Shown piece by piece: positions 40,971 through 50,160 of a DNA stretch of 64,000 nt. The stretch's first letter is position 1. Every line of letters begins with the position of its first letter. The position numbers and the translations under genes were made by a program. The notes below the pieces were generated by a model. It was not told the origin of the DNA. It was given only the letters and a program-made list of their open reading frames with translations, and did not search any database. Source of the stretch: Arsenophonus endosymbiont of Aleurodicus floccissimus (GTDB taxonomy: Bacteria; Pseudomonadota; Gammaproteobacteria; Enterobacterales; Enterobacteriaceae). Location of the stretch: the NCBI RefSeq assembly GCF_900343025.1, contig NZ_OUND01000001.1:1054001-1118000 (forward strand), given 5' to 3'.

Positions 40971-43235
40971 TTACAAGCCTCCAGGGTGAACAGTTTCAAC
41001 TTTGAATTTTATTTTTTCACATTGCACCAACCCTTTTGCTATTAAAATCGCCGTAATTTGTTTAGCATTGATTTCCACTGCTGAACCCATATCACCAATA
41101 ATAAAATTAACTATCTGCTGATAGGTCATAACGGGAGAAATAGGATCATCAATCAAATCATGCAAGGTTTTGGCAACATCTGAACGGCTACTTTCTACCA
41201 TGATCTGACGCTCTTCAGTATTAGGCGCTCTTTGCCAATTGAATTGATTCAAATCAATGGATTTTAAGTACCAAAATACCTGTGATATGAAATTAGCGTC
41301 TTGTAAAATAAATAACGATAAAGGGTTTCATAATACTTGACATCTTGTAAGTGATCAGGCCCTCCAAAGACTGCAATACGTCTATCTTCTTCAGGGATAA
41401 TAATTGCATCTATATGGTTTGATAAAAACAGAAAGCTAGTAAAAATGTCTTCAGTTATTTTCTTTTTTATTATTAACTTCAAATCTAGGCTCGGTAAGAA
41501 TGTCACGTAGTTGATCGCTAATTAAATACCGCTTATCCGTGTTTTCTCTTACTTCATCAACGCTACATAGTAGAGAATGATGTAAATAGTCATGGTATTG
41601 ATTCTTGCAAATAACATCCATTTTCGCCCTTGTACAATTCCAGTAGCCTAGAATTTTTTCCATCAATTGAATCATCCATCCTCGCCCCGTTCCGTGTAAC
41701 ATAGATATATGAAGTATAGTAATAGGGCATCGACGATCGGGGCGTTGAACTATCCAGGCTAAACGCGAAATAAAAAAGTCCCTTTGTTCTTTTTTAGGCA
41801 AAAGGTATTCCATGTGTTTAAGAAAAACGTCATCTGATTTATCAAAATTAGAAACCGTTGTATGGCCAGATAGATAAAACTCATTAATATCAAAACGCCC
41901 ATCATGTCGTTTAATTAAACGCCCCTCACCGGGTTGGTATCCAATACTTTCAGCAACCCGTTTTTTAGGATGCTCTATCCAACATTTTGCTGCTGGAATG
42001 AGTTGACCTTTTTTACTTATTGACGGTATTTGATAAGGTGCCATCAAATTTTTAAACGATTTCATTTCAATGACACAATTATAAGGAGGGCGTGATAAAT
42101 CACACACCTGATCACCTTTGACTACATAAATGAAACGTTCAAGGAAGTAGCTTGTCATATCTATATTGATATCGATAAAACCCTCTTCAGTCTTATTATT
42201 CGACAGATCATCAAAATCATCTTTACCAAACCCAATAGCGTGCAAGAAATCGCCATCGTTTCGGTGTGCACAACTGGCATGCAGACATTTGAAATGGCCT
42301 ACTTCAAAACCGGCTGTGTTTTTAGGGAAATACGCCGTACTAGTGACCCCACTATCAGTGTTATGTCCACTTTCAAAATGGCAAGTGATATAGCGTTCTC
42401 CATTACAGCCACAGTCTAATGTTAGTCCTTGACTATCCAAGAACTCAGCGACTTCATCAGTTGCATTAGGCGTTGCGATCGAACGGTCTCTTACTTTTCC
42501 TAAGCGATTCGATTCTGACGACGACACAACGGGTAATTCGGTAGCTAATACCTGCCAGAAAGCATTTAACTAATTTTCCGTAATTATAAAAGGTTCAGAC
42601 GGTAAATCATTATCCCACCGAAGCCTCGCACCAGTAGGATGCGCGCCCATGGCAACAAATTGTTGCCCTTTAACGAGAAGCTCAATGATCCCCAAATCGT
42701 TTTTTAAACGATGTACACGTTTAGAATACTTACCTTCCACTGCGATGAGGTAAAGGCATTTGTTACTGTTATCTCGAAAACGGCGTGGTGGGATTTGACC
42801 AAAGAACTGTAGCATAAAGGCTTGGATACGGGCTTGTACATCTACATCGTCACTATCACAATCCAATGCTACTATGCCAGAGCCTGTTTTAACACAGATG
42901 CCGTAATCAGGCTCCCTCATCCATTTTTCAATATCTGCCCCTGTGGAAGATTTGCTAGTCCATTCGGTTATACCAATAACCTGTCGCTGAGAATTATAGA
43001 TAGAGGGCGTTTTACCTAGTGCTTTCATTTTACTGGAAGGCGAAATAGTAGCCTCAGCATTACAAACCACAGGTAATAATCTATCGTTATAACCAAGGAC
43101 TAAATCAAAGTGCACCCATTCATTAGGCAACGCACCCCATGTTTTTAGGTGATCACGATCGTCATACGAGCCAGCAACAGCAGGACTCGGGCGCTGATCA
43201 GTAACACTACGCCCGACGGAATAATTGATTTGCAT
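40971..43235 (-). pseudogene. Primase-helicase (Prim-Pol plus SF3-type helicase), several breaks
   Basis: N-terminal prim-pol region: WGALPNEWVHFDLVLGYNDR, YGICVKTGSGIVALDCDSDD (acidic active-site residues), VKGQQFVAMGAHPTGARLRW. In-frame TAG at 42570, then a Cys/His zinc segment (CLHASCAHRNDGDFLHAIG) and the helicase ILHISMLHGTGRGWMIQLME (Walker A GTGRG), SLLCSVDEVREN (Walker B-like). Shift near 41465, then IDAIIIPEEDRRIAVFGGPD; break near 41264; C-terminus NQFNWQRAPNTEERQIMVES. About 750 residues in total. It starts 20 bases after cro. Confidence 0.85.
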
Positions 43236-43254
43236 GGATTATTTGGCCTTAGTG

Positions 43255-43470
43255 TTAGTCGGTATTATTTTGTTGTGAATTTTCTGTATGGTGTTTTCTG
43301 TATAACTTAGGATTATACTTAAGCGATCCATTGGTTATTTTCTCAATAAGTAATGCAGATTTTTCAAGGATAACATCCCCCCATTGTCCAACAGCCTGTG
43401 GAGATATCCCAAAAACATTAGCAACATTCCTTTTTGAGCGAAAATAACTAACAACAATTGCTTTTAACAT
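43255..43470 (-). CDS. Cro-like repressor
   Basis: 71 residues with an N-terminal helix-turn-helix (VVSYFRSKRNVANVFGISPQ, AVGQWGDVILEKSALLIEKI) of the Cro/YdaS type. It is divergent from the cI-like gene with a 75-base gap at 43471-43545, which should contain the operators (AAAGTTTACTTTTTATAAA is a candidate). It is intact and followed by the primase gene. Confidence 0.8.
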   Translation of the reverse strand: MLKAIVVSYFRSKRNVANVFGISPQAVGQWGDVILEKSALLIEKITNGSLKYNPKLYRKHHTENSQQNNTD

Positions 43471-43545
43471 TCAGAAACCTCAAAATTATAAATTAAAGTT
43501 TACTTTTTATAAATAATATTTTATATAATAAAGAGGGGTTTACAA

Positions 43546-43944
43546 GTGGCTGAATATGATAGGGAAGCAATAGGCCGTAGAATTTACGAAAGACGAACTG
43601 AATTAGGTCTAATAGCAATAGATTTATCCGGTCTAATCGGGGTCAGTCGCGTAGCGGTGTCTCAATGAGAAAGAGAACTAAGCGTTTTAGGTGGGGATAA
43701 ATTAATGAATATATCCGAAGCTTTGAAATGCTCACCTGAATGGATTATTGCTGGTATAGATCGTTTGGAGAAAATACAAGACCTAAAGCTAAACATTGAA
43801 GCATCTGATATTAAAGTACTTAGACTTGCTCAGCAGCTACCTGACACTGAGAAAGATAATCTAATAAAAATACTTGAAGACAAAGTCGAATATTATAGAA
43901 AATTATACACCGAACTCACTCAAAAACTTTCGCCTCAAAAATAA
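43546..43944 (+). pseudogene. cI-like prophage repressor, Trp codon changed to TGA
   Basis: GTG 43546 with AGAGGGG upstream begins VAEYDREAIGRRIYERRTEL, GLIAIDLSGLIGVSRVAVSQ, then TGA at 43666 and ERELSVLGGDKLMNISEALK, CSPEWIIAGIDRLEK in the same frame. XRE-type helix-turn-helix proteins have VSQWE here, so TGG to TGA is clear. The C-terminal part is helical and has no LexA-type peptidase. Total about 132 residues. Without readthrough the repressor would be lost or would restart at ATG 43705 without its DNA-binding domain. Confidence 0.85.
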
Positions 43945-44008
43945 GCTGTTAGATAAAACTGTACAATATATATCTAAATCTCTTCACTAAAATTATCCAT
44001 ATCAAGAT

Positions 44009-44058
44009 AAGGTAAAATAAAATTTACCTTACATCTTGACATTAAAATTTATGTAAAC
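44009..44058 (+). promoter_or_regulatory. Inverted repeat and promoter after the repressor gene
   Basis: AAGGTAAA-ATAAAA-TTTACCTT (44009-44030) is a perfect 8-bp inverted repeat, of operator or terminator type. TTGACA follows at 44036-44041 with TAAACT/TAAATT about 17 bases later, a likely rightward early promoter. Confidence 0.55.
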
Positions 44059-44092
44059 TAAATTTTAATGAAATTAGTAATGAGACTTACGA

Positions 44093-44385
44093 ATGGGTAA
44101 CAACTTTACATTATTAGCTAAAAATTTTTATATATTAGAGCAAATATAGAGTTACTACAAAGAATTTCTTTTGGTCTTTCCGGCGAGGAAAGAGATGTTT
44201 TGAATACTTTGGTTCTAGATAAAGCAATTGAATTAAAATCACTTTCAGTGAAAGTGCGTGACCAAATCGAGTTAACGAACGATGCCCATACTAACTCAGA
44301 AACCCCCAACGCAACAAATAAAGCATATCCAGAAAAACAAAAGAAATTTACAGAGTATTTTAGCACTAGAGAAAATAAAATTTAA
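44093..44385 (+). pseudogene. Small early phage protein, frameshifted
   Basis: ATG 44093 MGNNFTLLAKNFYIL, then after a shift near 44140 RANIELLQRISFGLSGEERD, VLNTLVLDKAIELKSLSVKV, RDQIELTNDAHTN, ending STRENKI at 44385. About 97 residues, mainly helical. No family recognised. Position just after the early promoter suggests a regulatory role. Confidence 0.5.
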
Positions 44386-44472
44386 AAAATCGCATTATAT
44401 ATTATATCAAGAGTACGTTATTTGTACAAATGGATATATGTACAGTGTAAGGCAAACAAATAACTACTAACA

Positions 44473-44485
44473 CGCTCTTTAACAA
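44473..44485 (+). promoter_or_regulatory. boxA-type antitermination site
   Basis: CGCTCTTTAACAA is identical to the core of rRNA-operon boxA elements that bind NusB-S10. It lies in the leader of the long plus-strand early operon, so it may let early transcription pass terminators. Confidence 0.7.
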
Positions 44486-44655
44486 TTTAGAAAGTCGGAA
44501 CAGCACAGATTTTTCTGTTTAGACCCCTACGCATTAAATGCGATGTACCGTCAGACGCGATCAGGCTGGCGAGAAGATTAACACTATTCGATAAAAATGG
44601 TCGTGAAAGGGCAACACTGGCAGAGAAAAAAATGCAAACGCAAACAACACTAATT

Positions 44656-44681
44656 ATAGGCCATTTTGCGAAGTGGCCTAT
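44656..44681 (+). terminator. Hairpin in the early leader
   Basis: ATAGGCCA and TGGCCTAT form a perfect 8-bp stem with a 10-base loop; a T-rich stretch follows 11 bases later. It may be an attenuator downstream of boxA. The leader 44386-44955 otherwise contains one 78-codon frame without a start (to 44724) that I do not call a gene. Confidence 0.5.
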
Positions 44682-44955
44682 GGTAAGTGATTTTTTACCC
44701 AAATCTAAGAATACAAAATACCAATAATTATTTTTATCTCGCTGAAAAAGCGAACCATAAAACACCAAAAAAGTCGGTTTTTGGGTGTGTGAAATAACCA
44801 AAATACAGTCATTAAGTTAAAAATCAACACCAGGCCACTACCAATATGGCTGTAAATATAAACCGGATAGCTCCGGGCATACACCGCCAAAACCCCCTGA
44901 CGCACCAGAAATATCAGGCATACCCTATTTAACACATTCCATCGGAAAAACCACC

Positions 44956-45090
44956 ATGCAAAAAGCAAAAATCCTGTCATCGGAGCGATTTCCGATGAAC
45001 AACAACGTCCGGCGTGTACGCTATTTACAAAAACTTGAAGCGCTAAAACGTAATGTCAATCACCAATTCCCTGTCACTGTATACCGTTGA
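44956..45090 (+). CDS. 44-residue basic early phage protein
   Basis: MQKAKILSSERFPMNNNVRR, VRYLQKLEALKRNVNHQFPV, TVYR. Ten Lys or Arg residues and a helical middle suggest nucleic-acid binding. It ends 12 bases before the next gene, and both start after GC-rich leader sequence; probably coupled. Function unknown. Confidence 0.55.
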   Translation: MQKAKILSSERFPMNNNVRRVRYLQKLEALKRNVNHQFPVTVYR

Positions 45091-45102
45091 GGCCTCTACA
45101 CA

Positions 45103-46023
45103 ATGTTTACCGCAAATACTCCCCTGCTGGCAAGACTGACAGAAAACTACACGAAAATGATCATGGCTCACAATCAACTAGCCGAAGCCCACAAAATGTT
45201 AATCAGTCAGTTAGTCGGACAATCTGAACATGACCCCAGTGATCCAAACGAACCGACAGGGGTGAAAAAGGCGAAACCCTTCACACCGGATGTTAAGCCA
45301 CAACCTGTTTCGCCATCTGCTATGGTTGAGCCTAAAGAAATAATTAAGCCTGAAATTACTATAGAAGTGCCCGCTAGCGCTGAAGGCAAACCAGCACCGG
45401 TTGTCGCCGAGAAAAAGGTTCAAACCCCCAAGGTAGAAACGAAACCTACTAAAGCCGTTAAACCGATTGTTGAAGCGCCTAAAGTAGAACAGGGTGATAT
45501 TGAATCGCTTGATTTGCGTCACGTAGTTGCCCTGTCTGTCTTATGTGGTGACAAAGCGCTTAAACTTGACAATACCCAATTGGCCAAAGCCGAAGCGACT
45601 TTTGCATCTGAAAAAGCTGATAGCAAAACCGGGCAAATTGATGCGCTTTATTGTACCTTAAACGGGTTACCTAAGGTGCAATTTCTTCCCAAAACCAAGA
45701 TATTAACTATCTGCCTAAAAATACTGGCTAATTGGGGTAATCTCCAGGGCATTACCGAACGTCGTGAATTTGCCTTGTCATTAGTGCGTGAATTGCCTAC
45801 ACCAGCGGAAGTGAAATTGGTAGAAGCTGAAGACCCACGCACTCAATCTTCAAAACTGATAACCGAATTGGCAAAAAAAGGCTATCGGCATGAAGTCGTT
45901 AAAATATTCGATGAACTTAATGCTAAAAGACTGAGTGATATTACCGATGACAATGTAGTTCAATTCATTGAAAAACTGGAAAGCGTTTTAACCGATGATA
46001 AATCCGAGGGTAGCGATGGCTGA
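45103..46023 (+). CDS. Early phage protein with Pro/Lys-rich linker
   Basis: 306 residues, intact. Residues 1-45 are helical (MTANTP-type start [20 protein letters not shown]). Residues 50-130 are a low-complexity linker rich in Pro, Lys and Val. Residues 130-306 are helical ([40 protein letters not shown]). Its stop overlaps the DUF2800 start (ATGGCTGA), so the two are coupled and may act together in recombination or replication. No family recognised. Confidence 0.65.
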   Translation: MFTANTPLLARLTENYTKMIMAHNQLAEAHKMLISQLVGQSEHDPSDPNEPTGVKKAKPFTPDVKPQPVSPSAMVEPKEIIKPEITIEVPASAEGKPAPVVAEKKVQTPKVETKPTKAVKPIVEAPKVEQGDIESLDLRHVVALSVLCGDKALKLDNTQLAKAEATFASEKADSKTGQIDALYCTLNGLPKVQFLPKTKILTICLKILANWGNLQGITERREFALSLVRELPTPAEVKLVEAEDPRTQSSKLITELAKKGYRHEVVKIFDELNAKRLSDITDDNVVQFIEKLESVLTDDKSEGSDG

Positions 46024-47320
46024 ACATGCAAAACTTTCTCCCTCCTCAGCGCATAGATGGCTTAAATGCTCCACCAGTCTCGCAGTAGAAGCCACCTTAC
46101 CCGATAAAACATCGCCGTTTGCGGAAGAAGGCAGCGCGGCGCATGCATTAGCAGAAAGTATCCTAACAATGCGTCAAAACCCTTTTAGTGACGGGCGTAA
46201 GCGAACATCTGGCTTTGATGCAAAAGATTATATCGGCACATATCCCTTGCTAAAAGCCAATTCGCTACAAGTGGATGAAGAGATGATTGAACACGTCCAG
46301 ACCTATATCGATACCGTCTGGCAACTTACGGAAGGGAAAATCTTACATGTTGAAGAACGGGTGGATTTTTCAGCGGTCATTGGCGTAGAGAATTCATTCG
46401 GTACCGCGGATGCGATTATTATCAGCGATGATGAGTTACAAATCCATGACCTGAAATACGGTAAAGGCGTTAAAGTGTATGCCCAGGACAACGAACAACT
46501 CATGCTCTATGCACTGGAAGCTTTACATCAGTTTGACCTAGTTTATGATTTTAAAACGGTTCGGCTTTTTATTCATTAACCCCGCCTTAACCATCTGTCT
46601 GACTGGGCGCTATCGGTTGAGGACTTAAAAGACTTTGGGGACTTAGCCCGATTAAGGGGGAAAAGCCATGGAGATGGCAACCCTTGCCGAGAGAAACGGG
46701 CTTGATGCGCTACCAGATAGTGCCTTTTCACTGGGCATCAAGCAATGCCGGTTTTGCAAAGCAAAAGGTGGATTGTGTTTTTGTTTTGCCCAGACGCAAT
46801 TTGTCCATAATGAAGTCAGAGGCTATTTTGTCGATTTAACCCAACGGTTGACACCCCAACTAAACGATGCGCCAAAACGCATTACGCTACTAACCCCTGA
46901 GCAAATGGCAAAACTCTACTCGCATGTCGATTTGATAGAAAGCTTTTGTAAAGCCTTACGCAATCGGGTTGCCGAAGCATTACACAACAAGCAATCGGTA
47001 CCGGGCTTTAAACTGGTTACTGGCAAACAGGGTAATCGCACTTGATGTGATGAGCATGAAGCCGAAACGCTGTTAAAAAACGCCAAACTTAAACAGGAGC
47101 AAAAATCTACCACAAGAAAATTATCAGCCCGCCACAGGCTGAAAAACTGCTTAAAAAAGACAAACCGAGTCGCTGGGTAAAACTGGAAGCGCTTATTGAA
47201 CGAGCAGACGGTAAACCCGTTATCGCACCGGAATCTAACCCACGACCTTCGATTATTACTAACCCCTTAAACGACTTTGACGATGTGATCGAAGCGTCAC
47301 TCGTTAATAAATCCATTTAA
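46016..47320 (+). pseudogene. DUF2800 (RecB-like nuclease) protein, four breaks
   Basis: ATG 46016: [96 protein letters not shown]: the RecB-type nuclease motifs (GTAD, DLKYGKG) of the DUF2800 family. Then TAA at 46577 (likely CAA), shift near 46655, IKQCRFCKAKGGLC (Cys motif), TGA at 47043 (WCDEHE expected), shift near 47106, and SRWVKLEALIERADGKPVIA to 47320. It pairs with DUF2815 as in other phage recombination modules. Confidence 0.88.
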
Positions 47321-47335
47321 TTAAAAGGTAACGTG

Positions 47336-47890
47336 ATGAAAATCAAATTAAACAATGTACGTCTGGCTTTCCCTGATTTATTTGAACCTTCTCAGTTTAG
47401 TGGTCAAAGTGAATTCAAATACCGTGCCACTTTCCTTATCGCCAAAAGTCGTACTGACCTGATTGATGAAATCAAAGCCGAGATTAAAGCGGTTATTAAG
47501 GAAAAATGGGGAGCCAAAGAGGTAGAAAAAATTTATAACAACATTTGCAATAATCCTAACCGTTTTTGCTTTCAGGATGGAGACAATAAAGAATACGACG
47601 GCTATGCCGGAAACATGTATCTCAGTGCCAGTAATAAAGCTCTCGCGTCAGTCTTTGATCGTAATACTTCACCTCTGACGGCGCAAGATGGTCGCCCCTA
47701 TTCTGGCTGTTACGTTAACGCCATCATTGAGTTTTACGCCTATGACTTTAACGGTAAAGGGGTTTCAGCGTCATTAATAGGCGTTCAGTTTTTCCGTGAT
47801 GATGATGCGTTTAGTGGTGGAAACGTAGCTTCTGTTGAAGAGTTTGACGACCTTAGCATGGCTGAGGAAGAAGAGTTATTGGCAAGTTAA
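47336..47890 (+). CDS. DUF2815 single-strand DNA-binding-like protein
   Basis: 184 residues from ATG 47336, intact: KIKLNNVRLAFPDLFEPSQF, EFKYRATFLIAKSRTDLIDE, FQDGDNKEYDGYAGNMYLSA, DGRPYSGCYVNAIIEFYAYD, FNGKGVSASLIGVQFFRDDD, with an acidic C-terminus (EEEELLAS) like SSB tails. DUF2815 proteins are always near DUF2800 and phage DNA polymerase genes. It probably coats single strands during replication or annealing. Confidence 0.82.
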   Translation: MKIKLNNVRLAFPDLFEPSQFSGQSEFKYRATFLIAKSRTDLIDEIKAEIKAVIKEKWGAKEVEKIYNNICNNPNRFCFQDGDNKEYDGYAGNMYLSASNKALASVFDRNTSPLTAQDGRPYSGCYVNAIIEFYAYDFNGKGVSASLIGVQFFRDDDAFSGGNVASVEEFDDLSMAEEEELLAS

Positions 47891-48036
47891 CACCAGGGAA
47901 CTACTGCCGCCTGAAGTGGTGAAATAATCAGGCACCGCTCAAAAATATGAGTAAATTTTACTCTATTTAATTTAAGGGAAATTTGATATGTAAAGCGTAA
48001 ATACCCTGAGGAGGCTTAAAAATAAAATTAGATAAT

Positions 48037-48216
48037 ATGACTAAAGTCCTTACTCTCACTAACGCCAGTAATAACAGCCATTATCTGCTTGATTTAACGC
48101 AACCCGTTTACGCCGATGAGGAAACCAAAACATTAATCAATATGATCCAACTACTGGCTGAAGAAAACCAATTCTTGAGAAAAGAGAATAAGCGATTGGC
48201 AAAGAAGCATCGGTAA
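48037..48216 (+). CDS. Small early phage protein with C-terminal coiled coil
   Basis: 59 residues: MTKVLTLTNASNNSHYLLDL, TQPVYADEETKTLINMIQLL, AEENQFLRKENKRLAKKHR. The end forms a leucine-zipper-like helix. GAGGAGG-type purines lie 25 bases upstream. The 146 bases after the DUF2815 gene hold an AACACCAGGG motif at 47889 and no other gene. Function unknown. Confidence 0.55.
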   Translation: MTKVLTLTNASNNSHYLLDLTQPVYADEETKTLINMIQLLAEENQFLRKENKRLAKKHR

Positions 48217-48218
48217 AA

Positions 48219-48296
48219 TGGCGGGCTATGCAGGATTCGAACCTGCGACCGTGATGGATTAAGAGTCCACTGCTCTACCCACTAAGCTAATAACCC
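48219..48296 (-). tRNA. tRNA-Lys(CUU)
   Basis: The minus strand folds into a cloverleaf: acceptor GGGTTAT/ATAGCCC (one G-T), D arm GCTT/GAGC, anticodon stem GTGGA/TCCAT with loop CTCTTAA (anticodon CTT), T arm GCAGG-TTCGAAT-CCTGC, discriminator G and encoded CCA. The variable loop is seven bases (CACGGTC) where tRNA-Lys normally has five. It is inside the prophage, opposite in strand to the early genes. CUU reads AAG, which a UUU-anticodon host tRNA reads by wobble. Confidence 0.88.
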
Positions 48297-48346
48297 AAGA
48301 CCGCGCAATTATAACCACAAAATACCCATTGACGAAAGAAGAAATC

Positions 48347-48406
48347 ATGCGCTATAGCTTATATGCATCTGCGAAATCAGATGTCGGAATTAACCTCCTG
48401 CTGTAA
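48347..48406 (+). CDS. 19-residue leader peptide, cassette 1
   Basis: MRYSLYASAKSDVGINLLL, preceded by GAAAGAAGAAATC. Cassette 2 has MRYSLFASAKPDVGICTLL, so 13 of 19 residues agree and the length is the same. The stop is directly followed by CTACAAAGG. Probably translated to couple leader translation to RNA folding; analogous to icd-region frames in P1-type immI operons. Confidence 0.55.
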   Translation: MRYSLYASAKSDVGINLLL

Positions 48407-48552
48407 CTACAAAGGCGCATAGCACGCCAACAGCGTGTTTTTTATACGTCAGTCCGCCATATCAAAAATCAATGGTGGGCTGGATGAGGGAGCCGTAAGG
48501 CTTGCCGGTCCCTTTGTAGCCGGTAAGGTCAACCTCGTCCAGTTCGCCACCC
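48407..48552 (+). ncRNA. C4-like antisense RNA, copy 1
   Basis: A CACGC/GCGTG hairpin with T6 (48423-48443) is followed by a three-way fold: outer stem GGTGGGCTGGATGAGG (48474-48489) with CCTCGTCCAGTTCGCCACC (48533-48551), a GCC-GTAA-GGC hairpin and a CCGG/CCGG hairpin whose loop TCCCTTTGTAG (48509-48519) is the exact complement of CTACAAAGG at 48407-48415 and at 48587-48595, the latter covering the ribosome-binding site of the antirepressor gene. P1 and P7 C4 RNA represses ant in this way. Rfam C4 membership is my judgement from shape. Confidence 0.75.
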
Positions 48553-48606
48553 AAGATTGACCTCAAAGGTGGTGATTATCCTAAACCTACAAAGGAAATT
48601 ATTACT

Positions 48607-49380
48607 ATGACTACTCTAGTTTTCCGTAATACTATTCTTGAAACTATTTCTCGTAATGGAGAAATCTGGTTTACTTTTGCTGAACTCGCCAAAGCACTGG
48701 AATATATAGAAACAGATTCGGTAACAAAAATTTTTAATCGCAATAAAGATGAATTTTGGGAATGTATGGCAACGATGGTCAATTTGGGCGTCGTTAGAAA
48801 AACGGGAACGGTGAGAATGCCAGTTCGTATATTCTCGTTACGTGGGGCACACCTAGTCGCTATGTTCGCACGTACAGCTGTAGCAAAAGAATTCAGAAAA
48901 TGGGTGCTGGATATCCTCGATAAACAAACAGTTAATCAAACCGTTAAACCTAACCCTCAATACCAACCCAAAGCCTCAGAGCGTTTTACCCATTCTGATA
49001 CACGCAATCTAACACACTTAGTCTGGTGCATGACAGATGGATTCCGTTTTGAGCGTTCATGGAGTAATGCGGTTTGGCTGGCGTTACGTGAAGTGACGGG
49101 CACGCCATCACCGGAGCGTTTTCAGGTAGAGCATATACTGTTAATGGCTGACGAATGCCGACGTATTTACTATATCACCGAGTCATTACGCCAGATTATT
49201 AATGACGCTGAAAAGCAGGTGATCAAACGACTTTTACGTAAACGTGAAAATATCGATACCGTGTTAGCGGAGATCAAACAGCTTTTTGAACATTTCCACC
49301 ATCAACAAATCGGGATAATCACCGCTCGCACCGATCACTGGTATGAAGGTGAGTTAACCCATTTCATAAAACGTCACTAA
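48607..49380 (+). CDS. Bro-N-type phage antirepressor, copy 1
   Basis: 257 residues, intact. N-terminal 110 residues form a Bro/KilA-N-like DNA-binding domain (GEIWFTFAELAKALEYIETD, MPVRIFSLRGAHLVAMFART, AVAKEFRKWVLDILD). The C-terminal 140 residues (ERFTHSDTRNLTHLVWCMTD to the end HWYEGELTHFIKRH) are nearly identical to those of the gene at 53896. The start is set by AAAGGA at 48591-48596. Antirepressors bind prophage repressor and trigger induction. C4-like RNA upstream should keep it silent. Confidence 0.82.
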   Translation: MTTLVFRNTILETISRNGEIWFTFAELAKALEYIETDSVTKIFNRNKDEFWECMATMVNLGVVRKTGTVRMPVRIFSLRGAHLVAMFARTAVAKEFRKWVLDILDKQTVNQTVKPNPQYQPKASERFTHSDTRNLTHLVWCMTDGFRFERSWSNAVWLALREVTGTPSPERFQVEHILLMADECRRIYYITESLRQIINDAEKQVIKRLLRKRENIDTVLAEIKQLFEHFHHQQIGIITARTDHWYEGELTHFIKRH

Positions 49381-49391
49381 TTAATCTTAAC

Positions 49392-49409
49392 GCCCCTTTC
49401 TATAGGGGC
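49392..49409 (+). terminator. Hairpin after antirepressor 1
   Basis: GCCCC-TTTCTATA-GGGGC followed by AATCTTT. The same element occurs at 54672-54689. Weak T-tract, so it may be a partial terminator or a processing site before the next gene. Confidence 0.6.
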
Positions 49410-49447
49410 AATCTTTCATCAATTTCATTATTGAGGAATAACTTTAT

Positions 49448-50148
49448 ATGCAAAATCTAATGAACGCACAAAATATCACACTAGTCGGCAGTGAAACGAT
49501 CGACTCACAACAATTACTGCTAATGGTCAACGAAACACGAAAAGAACATGGTGAACCACCAATTAGAAACAACAAATTTATTGAAAACATTAAGGATGAG
49601 CTTGAGGGAGAGTACTACACAAAAAGTGTAGTGCAAAAAATGAACAACACGGAATCAGAAGTTATCGAAATGACGCTTAAGCAAGCGCTTCGTGTTGTCG
49701 CGCGTGAGTCGAAAGCGGTTCGCCGCTCGCTGATTGATAAACTGGAGCGGCAAAGTAAACTCCAAAGCGCCAATGAAATTATCGCAGCAATGACCTTAGC
49801 TAACGTTGCACAGGAGCGTCGGTTAAAGAGTATCGAGCATCAGGTAGAGCAAGTCTTAGAAGAAATCGAGCATATCAAACAAGACACTATCCCAACGGGT
49901 TTCCAAGGCATAGCTATCTTAAAACAAAGTACGGCTTAAGCGATGCGAAATGTCGGTAATTGGTCACAGCGTGGAAGGTGCCTTACAAAAAAGTGCCCCA
50001 TGTAGTGCCAGGTGGTCAGATTACCCAAATGTCGGTAGTTGAGGAAGAAGCATTTAAATACGCGCTGGATAAGGCGATGCTTGAGTCTGAGAAACGCGGC
50101 AGTCAGTGGTATCATCCTAAAATGGGGCGTTTTTCCGTTACCGCCTGA
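49448..50148 (+). pseudogene. Rha/antirepressor-like regulator, shift plus in-frame stop
   Basis: Open part of 163 residues: ITLVGSETIDSQQLLLMVNE, GEPPIRNNKFIENIKDELEG, EYYTKSVVQKMNNTESEVIE, MTLKQALRVVARESKAVRRS, with a helical C-terminal segment. At 49930 one A is missing (CAAAGTACGG); the next frame reads KYGLSDAKCR, TAA (E expected), LVTAWKVPYKKVPHVVPGGQ, YALDKAMLESEKRGSQWYHP to 50148. Such proteins are phage regulatory genes with a KilA-like fold. The part before the break may still be made. Confidence 0.65.
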
Positions 50149-50160
50149 TAAGGATGAATT

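Larger units (their letters stand above)
48331..49447 (+). repeat. Antirepressor cassette copy 1 (leader, C4-like RNA, ant, hairpin)
   Basis: Paralogous to 53616-54725, offset about 5.28 kb. Conserved parts are the leader frame, the cloverleaf RNA, the 3' 400 bases of the antirepressor gene and the intergenic hairpin; the loop of the RNA and the 5' 370 bases of the gene differ. Confidence 0.88.

Noticed and set aside
44488-44724. Plus-strand 78-codon frame (IRLARRLTLFDKNGRERATL part)
   Set aside because: It looks protein-like and similar frames occur in phages, but no start codon is present and it crosses the hairpin. I could not support it as a gene.
44487-44980. Overlapping minus-strand frames of 91-104 codons in the early leader
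   Set aside because: They lie opposite the boxA leader, have no ribosome-binding site and no recognisable domain. The sequence is better explained as RNA leader with a hairpin.
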